Below, piece after piece: positions 8,901 to 15,922 of a stretch of DNA of 64,000 nt (the first letter of the stretch is position 1; every line of letters begins with the position of its first letter). The notes under the pieces were generated by a model. The model searched no databases and was not told the origin of the DNA. It saw nothing but the letters and a program-made list of their open reading frames with translations. This stretch comes from Spiractinospora alimapuensis (GTDB lineage: Bacteria > Actinomycetota > Actinomycetes > Streptosporangiales > Streptosporangiaceae), in assembly GCF_018437505.1 (NCBI RefSeq), contig NZ_CP072467.1:372001-436000 (forward strand), read 5' to 3'. Position numbers and translations under genes: made by a program.

Positions 8901-8908
8901 CGTGAGCT

Positions 8909-9706
8909 GTGATTGTTTCGACGGTGAATGTGAACGGGCTGCGGGCGGCTGCGCGTAAGGGCCTGGTGGAGTGGTTGGCGGCGACCGAGGCCGAGGTGGT
9001 GTGTTTCCAGGAGACCCGGGCGGAGTTGGATCAGTTGCCGCCGGAGGTGGGTGCGCCGGAGGGGTGGCACGTGGAGTTGGCGCCGGCGGCGGATCGGGGT
9101 CGGGCCGGGGTGGCGGTGTACTCGCGGGGGAAGCCGGACGCGGTGCGGGTGGGGTTCGGTGTGGCGGAGTTCGCCGAGTCGGGCCGCTACCTGGAGGTCG
9201 ACGTGGGGTCGGTGACGGTGGCGAGTCTGTATCTGCCGTCGGGTGAGGTGGGGACCGCGCGGCAGGAGGAGAAGGAGCGGTTCATGGCGGCGTTCCTTCC
9301 CTATCTCGTGGAGCGGCGGGATTGGGCCGCGTCGGGTGGTCGGGATTTCGTGGTGTGTGGGGATTGGAATATCGCGCACCGCGAGGCGGATTTGCGTAAT
9401 TGGCGTAACAATCGGAAGAACGCTGGGTTTCTTCCGGAGGAACGTGCGTGGATGACGCGGGTTTTCGACGAGGTGGGTTTGGTGGACGTGGTGCGGTCGC
9501 TGTATCCGGAGCAGGAGGGGCCGTATTCGTGGTGGTCGTATCGGGGTCGGGCTTTCGACAACGACACCGGGTGGCGGATCGACTATCAGGTGGCGTCGTC
9601 GGGGCTGGCGGGGCGGGCTGAGGCGGCGTGGGTGGAGCGTGCGGCGAGTCATGCGGAGCGGTGGTCGGATCACGCGCCGGTGACGGTGCGGTATTCCGGG
9701 GTGTGA
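8909..9706 (+). CDS. xthA: Exodeoxyribonuclease III (AP endonuclease family)
   Basis: 265 residues. All catalytic motifs of the ExoIII/APE exonuclease-endonuclease-phosphatase fold are visible: NVNGLRAA (N7), CFQETR (E34), GDWNIAH (Asp-Asn pair), WRIDYQV and the final SDHAP with the general-base His. It incises DNA at abasic sites and degrades 3' ends during base excision repair in the cytoplasm. Length matches the family. The start is a GTG without a ribosome site, 8 bases after a TAGTCT -10 box, so translation is probably leaderless. It appears monocistronic. Confidence 0.93.
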   Translation: MIVSTVNVNGLRAAARKGLVEWLAATEAEVVCFQETRAELDQLPPEVGAPEGWHVELAPAADRGRAGVAVYSRGKPDAVRVGFGVAEFAESGRYLEVDVGSVTVASLYLPSGEVGTARQEEKERFMAAFLPYLVERRDWAASGGRDFVVCGDWNIAHREADLRNWRNNRKNAGFLPEERAWMTRVFDEVGLVDVVRSLYPEQEGPYSWWSYRGRAFDNDTGWRIDYQVASSGLAGRAEAAWVERAASHAERWSDHAPVTVRYSGV

Positions 9707-9906
9707 TTGGGCCGCGTGGTGTGTGTCGTGGTGCGGCTTCATGGTCTTGCCGCTGAGTGTGGGGCTCCGGCGCGGCGTATTCGTGGGGAGCTCGGGATAG
9801 TTCGTTGGGTGGGGGCGGGTTAGGCCGTGGGACCGATTCCCGGGGCGGGCGGGTGGCGCGACAATAGTGGTGTCGCAATGGTCTGGGCCTGATGGGGGTA
9901 ACGGTC

Positions 9907-10659
9907 ATGGGGATGCCGGTCGTCTTTGTGCACGGGATGCGGGTTTCGGGGAGTATGTGGCGTCCCCAGGTGGAGGCGTTGCGGGCGCAGGGGCGGCGGG
10001 TGGTGGCCGTGGATCTGCCGGGTCATGGGGTGCGGCGGGGCGATCGGTTCACGGTGGAGGGTGCGACGGCGGCGGTCGCGGAGGCGGTGGATGGGGTCGG
10101 GGGCCGCGCGGTGGTGGTGGGTTTGTCGTTGGGTGGGTTCGTGGGGATCGCGACGGCGGCTCGGTATCCGGAGCGGGTGGCGGGGTTGGTGGCGGTGTCG
10201 TGTACCGCGCAGCCGGTGAACTTGTTGGCGCGGATGTACCGGTTTCCGGTGCAGGTGTTCGACCGGTTGCCGGGGCGGGGGGCGGTGGCGGTGAACGAGC
10301 GGCTGTTCAAGTTCATGGCCTCGGGTGAGGGTGCGGACGTGGCGTTGGAGGGCGGGTTCGCGGTTGAGGCGGCCCAGGACGTCATCGAGGAGGTGCGGGT
10401 GTTGGATGTCGTGGGGTTGTTGGCGGGGTACTCGGGGCCGGTGTGGTTGATCAACGGGGCGCGGGATCACTTCCGGATTCACGAGAAGCGGTTCTTGGCG
10501 GCGTGTGAGGACGGTCGGTTGTTGGTGGTGCCGAGGGCGGGGCACATGGTGAGTCTGGATCGGCCGGAGGAGTTCACGACGTTGGTGGCCGACGCGGTGG
10601 ATGTGGTGTCGGCGCGTGGTGGTGGGGTGGAGTCGCGTCGGGTGTCTCCCCCCAGTTGA
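9907..10659 (+). CDS. Alpha/beta hydrolase
   Basis: 250 residues from ATG 9907, which has GGGGGT eight bases upstream; an ATG at 9892 would add five residues. The fold markers are complete: oxyanion HG in VFVHGMRVSGSMW, nucleophile elbow GLSLGG, Asp in INGARDHF and the catalytic His in RAGHMVSLD. The sequence is of the 3-oxoadipate enol-lactonase/haloperoxidase-like group with no feature that fixes a substrate. An AATAGT -10 lies near 9863-9868. It precedes the ABC exporter gene by 95 bp but that gap contains its own promoter and an inverted repeat, so they are probably not co-transcribed. Confidence 0.85.
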   Translation: MGMPVVFVHGMRVSGSMWRPQVEALRAQGRRVVAVDLPGHGVRRGDRFTVEGATAAVAEAVDGVGGRAVVVGLSLGGFVGIATAARYPERVAGLVAVSCTAQPVNLLARMYRFPVQVFDRLPGRGAVAVNERLFKFMASGEGADVALEGGFAVEAAQDVIEEVRVLDVVGLLAGYSGPVWLINGARDHFRIHEKRFLAACEDGRLLVVPRAGHMVSLDRPEEFTTLVADAVDVVSARGGGVESRRVSPPS

Positions 10660-10686
10660 CTTAAAGTTTGATTCAACTCCTATGTT
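10654..10686 (+). promoter_or_regulatory. Promoter and TTGA/TCAA inverted repeat upstream of ABC exporter
   Basis: AGTTGA (10654-10659) and TCAACT (10673-10678) form an inverted repeat with a 13-bp AT-rich centre. TTGACT at 10656-10661 and TATGTT at 10681-10686 (19-bp spacer) are plausible -35 and -10 boxes inside it. The site resembles a MarR-type operator and might be bound by the MarR protein encoded downstream at 12715-13230. Confidence 0.4.
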
Positions 10687-10754
10687 TCTGGGGAGGGCGC
10701 GGCCACCCGCCCGGGTGACTCCCGGCGCCCCCGGTATCGACAGGGAGTTGGACC

Positions 10755-12665
10755 ATGAGCATGGAGATCGCGGCGTGGAACACGCTGTACAACGGGATGC
10801 ACGAGGATCAGGACCGGCGCCCCTTCTCCCCCGCCACACTGCGTCGTATCGCCGTGTTCGCCCGGCCACACGCCCGGATGATCAGCGTGTTCCTGGTGGT
10901 CAGCGTCCTGCTCGCGATACTCGCGGTGGCGACCCCGGTGCTGGCGGGCCGCGTCGTGGACGCCATCGTGGGCGGCGAGGCGGTCTCGGTCGTCGTGGTC
11001 CTCGCGGTGGTGATCGCGGCCATCGCGATCGGCGAGGCCGCGTTCGGTCTGCTGGAACGGTGGCTGTCCTCCCGGATCGGTGAGGACCTCATCCTGGACC
11101 TACGCACCACGGTCTATGATCACGTGCAGCGCATGCCCGTCGCATTCTTCACCCGAACCCGCACCGGGGCCCTGGTCAGCCGCCTCAACAACGACGTCAT
11201 CGGCGCGCAGCGCGCGTTCTCCTCCGTGCTGTCGGGCGTCGTCGCCAACCTCGTCACGCTGCTTCTGACGGTGGCGGTGATGATCACGCTGTCGCCGGTG
11301 CTCACGCTTCTCGCCCTGGGGCTGCTCCCGCTGTTCCTGCTGCCCGCACGGCGGATGGGGCGCCGGCTGGCGCGGTTGGAGCGGGAGGCGGCCAACCACA
11401 ACGCGGTCATGGGTAGCCAGATGACGGAACGATTCTCCGCGCCCGGCGCCACGTTGGTGAAGCTGTTCGGGCGTCCGGAGGTGGAGTCCGCGCGTTTCGC
11501 GGAGCGCGCCACTCGGGTGCGTGACATCGGGGTGCGCACGGCGATGGTGGAGACGGTGTTCATCACGGCGTTGACGCTGGTGTCGGCGTTGGCGCTGGCG
11601 TTGGTGTACGGGGTTGGGGGCGCGTTCGCCCTGTCCGGCGGGCTCGAGGCGGGGGCGGTGGTGTCGCTGGCGTTGTTGTTGACCCGGTTGTACGCGCCGC
11701 TGACGGCGTTGGCCAACGCCCGGGTGGAGATCATGGGGGCGTTGGTGAGTTTCCAGCGGGTGTTCGAGGTGGTGGACCTGCCGCCGCTGATCGAGGAGGC
11801 GCCGGACGCGCGGGAGGTTCCCGAGGGCCCGGTGTCGGTGGAGTTCGACGACGTCCACTTCGCCTACCCCGCGCCGGACCAGGTGTCGTTGGCGTCGTTG
11901 GAGGAGGTCGCGGTGTTGGACTCGCGGGGTGGTGAGGAGGTGCTGGGCGGGGTGTCGTTCAGCGTGCCCGCGGGGCAGACGGTGGCGTTGGTGGGCGCGT
12001 CGGGTGCGGGGAAGTCGACGGTGGCGTCGTTGGTGCCGCGGCTGTATGACGTGAGTTCGGGTGCGGTGCGTCTGGGGGGTGTGGACGTGCGGGGGTTGAC
12101 GGGGGCGGCGATCCGGGAGTCGGTGGGGATGGTGACCCAGGATGGGCACTTGTTCCATGACTCGGTGCGGGAGAACTTGTTGGTCGCGGATCCGGCGGCG
12201 AGCGAGGAGGAGTTGTGGGACGCGTTGGGGCGTGCGCGGTTGGCGGAGTTGGTGGAGGCGTTGCCGCAGGGGTTGGACACGGTGGTCGGTGATCGGGGGT
12301 ACCGGTTGTCGGGTGGTGAGCGGCAGCGGTTGACGATCGCGCGGTTGTTGTTGGCGGGGCAGCGGGTGGTGATCCTGGATGAGGCGACGGCGCACCTGGA
12401 TTCGACGTCGGAGGCGCGGGTGCAGGAGGCGTTGGGTGAGGCGCTTCGGGGGCGGACGGCGGTGGTGATCGCGCATCGGTTGTCGACGGTGCGGGCGGCG
12501 GACCAGATTCTGGTGTTGGAGGCGGGAGAGATCGTGGAGCGTGGCACGCACGAGGAGTTGCTCGCGGTGGGGGGTCGTTACCGGGAGTTGTATGAGACGC
12601 AGTTCGCCGACTCGCCTTCTGCTGAGGGGGCGCGGGTCGGGGGTGCGGAGGTCACGGCCGGGTAG
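10755..12665 (+). CDS. ABC exporter, fused permease and ATPase (multidrug/lipid type)
   Basis: 636 residues. Six membrane helices (about 42-320) with the coupling-helix motif LVSRLNNDVIGAQ are followed by a nucleotide-binding domain: Walker A GASGAGKST (about 413-421), Q-loop MVTQDGHLFHDSV, signature LSGGERQRL, Walker B VVILDEATAHLD and switch AHRLST. This is a type IV half-transporter that would act as a homodimer, or as a heterodimer with an unlinked partner, to export lipophilic compounds. The long N-terminal tail (1-40) contains a charged HEDQDRRPF. ATG 10755 is preceded by AGGGAG. A hairpin at 12681-12714 ends the unit. Confidence 0.9.
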   Translation: MSMEIAAWNTLYNGMHEDQDRRPFSPATLRRIAVFARPHARMISVFLVVSVLLAILAVATPVLAGRVVDAIVGGEAVSVVVVLAVVIAAIAIGEAAFGLLERWLSSRIGEDLILDLRTTVYDHVQRMPVAFFTRTRTGALVSRLNNDVIGAQRAFSSVLSGVVANLVTLLLTVAVMITLSPVLTLLALGLLPLFLLPARRMGRRLARLEREAANHNAVMGSQMTERFSAPGATLVKLFGRPEVESARFAERATRVRDIGVRTAMVETVFITALTLVSALALALVYGVGGAFALSGGLEAGAVVSLALLLTRLYAPLTALANARVEIMGALVSFQRVFEVVDLPPLIEEAPDAREVPEGPVSVEFDDVHFAYPAPDQVSLASLEEVAVLDSRGGEEVLGGVSFSVPAGQTVALVGASGAGKSTVASLVPRLYDVSSGAVRLGGVDVRGLTGAAIRESVGMVTQDGHLFHDSVRENLLVADPAASEEELWDALGRARLAELVEALPQGLDTVVGDRGYRLSGGERQRLTIARLLLAGQRVVILDEATAHLDSTSEARVQEALGEALRGRTAVVIAHRLSTVRAADQILVLEAGEIVERGTHEELLAVGGRYRELYETQFADSPSAEGARVGGAEVTAG

Positions 12666-12680
12666 CCGGTTTGTTGGTGG

Positions 12681-12714
12681 GGTCCCTGGTCCGTGTGGTG
12701 GCGGGCCGGGGACC
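12681..12714. terminator. Bidirectional terminator hairpin between ABC exporter and marR
   Basis: GGTCCCTGG (12681-12689) and CCGGGGACC (12706-12714) pair in eight of nine positions around a 16-nt loop. It lies exactly between two convergent stop codons (12665 and 12715), as expected for a shared terminator. Confidence 0.6.
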
Positions 12715-13230
12715 TCAGTCGTTGTCGGGGGCGTGGTCGCCGAGGTCGAGGAGGAGGGTGCGCAGGAGGTCGGCGAGTTGGTGTCGCTGGGTGGGGGTGA
12801 GTGCGGACAGCAGGCGCTGTTCGCGGTCGAGGTGGGCGACGAGGGCGGTGTCGATGAGTTGGTGGCCTTCGTCGGTGAGGCCGATGAGGACGCTGCGGCG
12901 GTTGTCGGGGTCGGTGTCGCGGTGGACGAGGTTCTTGGCGACGAGTCGGTCGATGCGGTTGGTGATGGCGCCGGAGGTGACCATGGTGGAGGCGACGAGG
13001 GCGCCGGCGGTGAGGCGGTGGGGTGGGTCGGCGCGGCGCAGGGTGGCGAGGATGTCGAACTCTCCCCTGTTGAGTCCGTGGGTGGCGAATCCGTCGCGGA
13101 GTTGGGTGTCGAGGAGTTGGGCGGCGCGTGAGATGCGTCCGATGACGCCCATGGGGGTGGGGTCGAGGTCGGGGCGTTGGGTGTGCCATTGGGTGAGGAC
13201 GCGGTCGACCGCGTCGGTTGGTGAGCCCAT
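12715..13230 (-). CDS. MarR family transcriptional regulator
   Basis: 171 residues. The winged helix is standard for MarR: LNRGEFDILATLRRADPP, then LVASTMVTSGAITNRIDRLV (recognition helix) and the wing DTDPDNRRSVLIGLTDEG. The N-terminal extension (about 30 residues, VDRVLTQWHTQRPDLDP) is typical of the actinobacterial group related to multidrug/organic-acid sensors. It is divergent from the EamA permease at 13340; the 110-bp gap holds a long inverted repeat whose arms cover both -35 boxes. It most likely represses itself and the permease-SDR pair. The ligand is unknown. Confidence 0.9.
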   Translation of the reverse strand: MGSPTDAVDRVLTQWHTQRPDLDPTPMGVIGRISRAAQLLDTQLRDGFATHGLNRGEFDILATLRRADPPHRLTAGALVASTMVTSGAITNRIDRLVAKNLVHRDTDPDNRRSVLIGLTDEGHQLIDTALVAHLDREQRLLSALTPTQRHQLADLLRTLLLDLGDHAPDND

Positions 13231-13257
13231 GTCGGAGTTCCCCTCAACAGTGCTGTC

Positions 13258-13328
13258 TTAACGTTGAAGTGTTTGACACGAAGATAGCAGTCGACCTATT
13301 GTTTCAGCGTCAAACATTTCAATGTTGA
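13258..13328. promoter_or_regulatory. Face-to-face promoters inside a 21-bp inverted repeat (MarR operator pair)
   Basis: The left arm (13258-13278) and the reverse complement of the right arm (13308-13328) agree at 17 of 21 positions, each containing a TTGA-N5-TTGAC core. The left arm carries TTGACA (13273-13278), which with TATTGT (13297-13302) makes a forward promoter. The right arm carries TTGACG on the reverse strand, with TGCTAT as its -10 near 13288. The two promoters overlap and each -35 lies in one arm, so a regulator bound to both arms would silence both genes. Confidence 0.6.
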
Positions 13329-13339
13329 GAGGTGTTCTT

Positions 13340-14275
13340 GTGTCCTCCCCCACCCTCGACCCGCGATCCCCCGCCCCACCCGCCGAACCCCGCCGTGGCC
13401 TGTGGGCCATCACCGCCCTCACCGCGCTCGCCCCCGTCGCCTGGGGGTCCACCTACCTGGTCACCACCGAGTGGCTGCCCCCCGACCGCCCCCTGTTCTC
13501 CGCCCTGGTACGCGCCCTGCCCGCGGGACTCCTGCTCCTCGCCTTCACCCGGGTCGCGCCCACCGGCCACTGGTGGTGGCGCGCCACCGTGCTGGGAACC
13601 CTGAACATGGGCGCGTTCTTCGCGCTGCTGTTCGTCGCCGCCTATCGACTGCCCGGGGGCGTCGCGGCCACCCTCTCCGCGGCCCAACCCCTCATGGTCG
13701 CCCTGCTCGCCCTCCCGCTCCTCGCCCAACGCCCCACCCCGTGGCGACTGGGCTGGGGTGTGGCCGGGGTGCTGGGCGTCGCGTTGATGGTGCTGCGCGG
13801 CACCGTCACCCTCGACCCGATCGGCGTCACCGCCGGACTCGCCGGGACCGCGGCCATGGCCACCGGCATCGTGCTCACCAAACGATGGGGACGCCCCGTC
13901 GGGGTCGCCGCGTTCACCGGATGGCAGCTCACCGCCGGCGGCCTCGTCATCGCCCCGTTCGCCCTCCTCATCGAGGGCGCTCCCCCACCCCTCGACCTCT
14001 CCGCCGTCGCCGGCTACACCTGGCTGGCCGGAGTCGGCACACTCCTGGCCTACGTGGCGTGGTTCCACGGCCTGTCCACCCTCCCCGTGCAGGCCGTCTC
14101 CTTCCTCCCACTCCTCTCCCCCGTCGTCGCCACCCTGCTCGGCTGGCTCGTCCTCACCGAAACCCTCACCCTCCCCCAGACCTTGGGCTTCCTGCTCGCC
14201 CTGGTGGCGATCGGCGCCGCCCAGTTCTCCCCCACCCTCACCCGCCCCACCCCAGGCACCCGAACCCCCGAGTAG
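13340..14275 (+). CDS. EamA family (DMT) transporter
   Basis: 311 residues from GTG 13340, chosen because GAGAGG lies 7 bases upstream; an ATG at 13322 falls inside the operator arm and is unlikely. Ten membrane helices form two EamA repeats: the first opens with LAPVAWGSTYLVTTEWLP, the second around AGLAGTAAMATGIVLTKRWG. The C-terminal SFLPLLSPVVATLLGWLVLTE is the conserved second-repeat signature of RhtB/YdcZ-unrelated EamA exporters such as RhtA and YedA. It probably exports an amino acid or small metabolite. It is followed 26 bp later by an SDR reductase gene, likely in the same MarR-controlled unit. Confidence 0.88.
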   Translation: MSSPTLDPRSPAPPAEPRRGLWAITALTALAPVAWGSTYLVTTEWLPPDRPLFSALVRALPAGLLLLAFTRVAPTGHWWWRATVLGTLNMGAFFALLFVAAYRLPGGVAATLSAAQPLMVALLALPLLAQRPTPWRLGWGVAGVLGVALMVLRGTVTLDPIGVTAGLAGTAAMATGIVLTKRWGRPVGVAAFTGWQLTAGGLVIAPFALLIEGAPPPLDLSAVAGYTWLAGVGTLLAYVAWFHGLSTLPVQAVSFLPLLSPVVATLLGWLVLTETLTLPQTLGFLLALVAIGAAQFSPTLTRPTPGTRTPE

Positions 14276-14301
14276 CACCAGCCACGAAAGGAACGCCACC
14301 C

Positions 14302-14940
14302 ATGCGCGTCACCATCATCGGATCCACCGGACACGTCGGCCACCACCTCACCACCGAGGCCGTGCGCCGGGGACACACCGTCACCTGCCTCATCCGTGAC
14401 CCCCACCGCGCCACCGACCTGCCCGCCGAGGTCACCCGCGCCCACGGCGACGTCACCGACCCCCAGACACTCACCCGCCACGCCGCCGACAGCGACGCGG
14501 TGCTGGCCGCCATCCGCCCCCCACACGGCCAGGAAGGACGCCTCGTGGACATGACCCACCACCTCCTGGACGGGATGCGCGCCACGTCCACCCGTCTGAT
14601 CAGCGTGGGCGGAGCCGCCACACTCCAGGTCGACGACACCGGACGGCTCGTGGTCGACGACCCCCGCTACCTCCACCCCGCCGCCACCGCCATCGCCCAG
14701 GCCTGCGTCGACCAACACGACGTCTACCGCAAGGAATCCGACGTCGACTGGACCTACGTCAGCCCGCCCCCCACCCTCACCCAGGGGCCCCGCACCGGCC
14801 GCTACCGTCTGGGCGCCGACACCCTCGTCCTGGACACCGCCGGCGACTCCGAGATCTCGGCCGCCGACCTCGCGGTGGCCATCCTGGACGAGGTCGACCA
14901 GCCACGGCACCGACGCCGGCGCTTCACCGCGGCGTACTGA
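14302..14940 (+). CDS. NAD(P)-binding oxidoreductase, atypical SDR (NmrA-like)
   Basis: 212 residues from ATG 14302. It starts MRVTIIGSTGHVGHHL, the GxxGxxG dinucleotide site of the atypical/extended SDR group that includes NmrA-like and NAD(P)H-dependent FMN reductase-like proteins; the later SVGGAATLQVDD and DWTYVSPPP match that group and the canonical YxxxK pair is absent, as is usual there. The protein is cytoplasmic, with no assigned substrate. It follows the EamA gene closely and is probably controlled by the same MarR. Its last 17 bases overlap the convergent EamA gene on the other strand. Confidence 0.82.
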   Translation: MRVTIIGSTGHVGHHLTTEAVRRGHTVTCLIRDPHRATDLPAEVTRAHGDVTDPQTLTRHAADSDAVLAAIRPPHGQEGRLVDMTHHLLDGMRATSTRLISVGGAATLQVDDTGRLVVDDPRYLHPAATAIAQACVDQHDVYRKESDVDWTYVSPPPTLTQGPRTGRYRLGADTLVLDTAGDSEISAADLAVAILDEVDQPRHRRRRFTAAY

Positions 14941-15880
14941 CCTCCCCCGGCGAACGCTCCGGCTCGGCGGCGACGGATGGCTGATCCACGGCGCGTTGGG
15001 CGACGAACGCGCCGGCGACCACGACCACCGCGCCCACCGCCTGCGCCGGAGTGAGCCGCTCGGCCAACATGACCCAGGCCAACACGATGGCCGTCACCAC
15101 CTCCATGTAGGCCACCCCGCCGGCGACCTGGGGAGACAGCCGCCGCACCGCCGCCACCCCCGTCAGGTAGGCCACCGCCGTGGACACCAAGGCGATCCAG
15201 GCGACACACACCCAGGCCGGCACCGTCACGCCGCCCAGCGTCGCGGTGTCGGCCAGGATCGTCCACGAGATCGACCACGGCTGGGCGAGCGGCGTGAGCA
15301 GCAGGGTGCCAATGAGGGCGCCGAAGGAGATCACCGCCAGCGGGTGGACCTCGTCGCCCGCCGCGTCGGAGAGCAGAAAGTAGCCCATCTGGCAGCCGGC
15401 GGCGCCCAGGGCGAGCGCGATGCCCAGCGGGTCGAGCGTGAGCCCGGCGTGGACCTCCAGCAGTAGCGACAGCCCCGCGATGGCGAGGATCACGCCGATG
15501 GTGGCCGAGCGCGGGACGCGTTGGCGGCGCACGAAGCGGACCCAGGCCAGGACCAGGATGGGTCCGAGGAACTCGATCAGCAGCGCCACCCCCACCGGGA
15601 TGCGGCTGATCGCGGCGAAGTAGAAGGCCTGTACCCCGGCCATCGGGAACACGCCGTAGGCCAGTAGGAGTGCCGGGTGGCTGCGCAGGGTGGAGCGGTG
15701 GGCGATGGCGAAGGGGGCCAGGACCAGCGCCGCCGCGGCGACGCGTAGCCACGTGACGTGCAGGGAGTCCATTCCCGCGTCGAGGAGGGGGCGGGCGAAG
15801 GGGCCGGAGCCACCGAAGGCGAGCGCGGAGACGAGCGCGAAGGCCAGTCCGGTCGCGCGGTGGCGGCGCACCTCACGCAC
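14924..15880 (-). CDS. EamA family (RhtA-like) transporter
   Basis: 318 residues, ten membrane helices in two EamA repeats (ALAFGGSGPFARPLLDAG in the first helix; SAVAYLTGVAAVRRLSPQVA and MEVVTAIVLAWVMLAERL near the end). The latter pattern is that of RhtA-type threonine/homoserine exporters, although the substrate cannot be fixed here. It lies 42 bp downstream of the kinase gene on the same strand, so read-through from that operon is possible, but its function looks unrelated. Its 3' end overlaps the convergent SDR gene by 17 bp. Confidence 0.88.
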   Translation of the reverse strand: MREVRRHRATGLAFALVSALAFGGSGPFARPLLDAGMDSLHVTWLRVAAAALVLAPFAIAHRSTLRSHPALLLAYGVFPMAGVQAFYFAAISRIPVGVALLIEFLGPILVLAWVRFVRRQRVPRSATIGVILAIAGLSLLLEVHAGLTLDPLGIALALGAAGCQMGYFLLSDAAGDEVHPLAVISFGALIGTLLLTPLAQPWSISWTILADTATLGGVTVPAWVCVAWIALVSTAVAYLTGVAAVRRLSPQVAGGVAYMEVVTAIVLAWVMLAERLTPAQAVGAVVVVAGAFVAQRAVDQPSVAAEPERSPGEVSTPR

Positions 15881-15922
15881 GGCGGGACACAGGGGTGAGA
15901 AGAGGCACGAACAGGGAGCTTA

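Noticed and set aside
7715-9742. 675-codon reverse frame opposite the DUF418 and exonuclease genes
   Set aside because: Arg/His/Pro-rich antisense shadow, typical of GC-rich coding DNA; no family signature.
11100-13247. 715-codon reverse frame opposite the ABC exporter
   Set aside because: Antisense shadow; the true gene on that strand is marR, in another frame.
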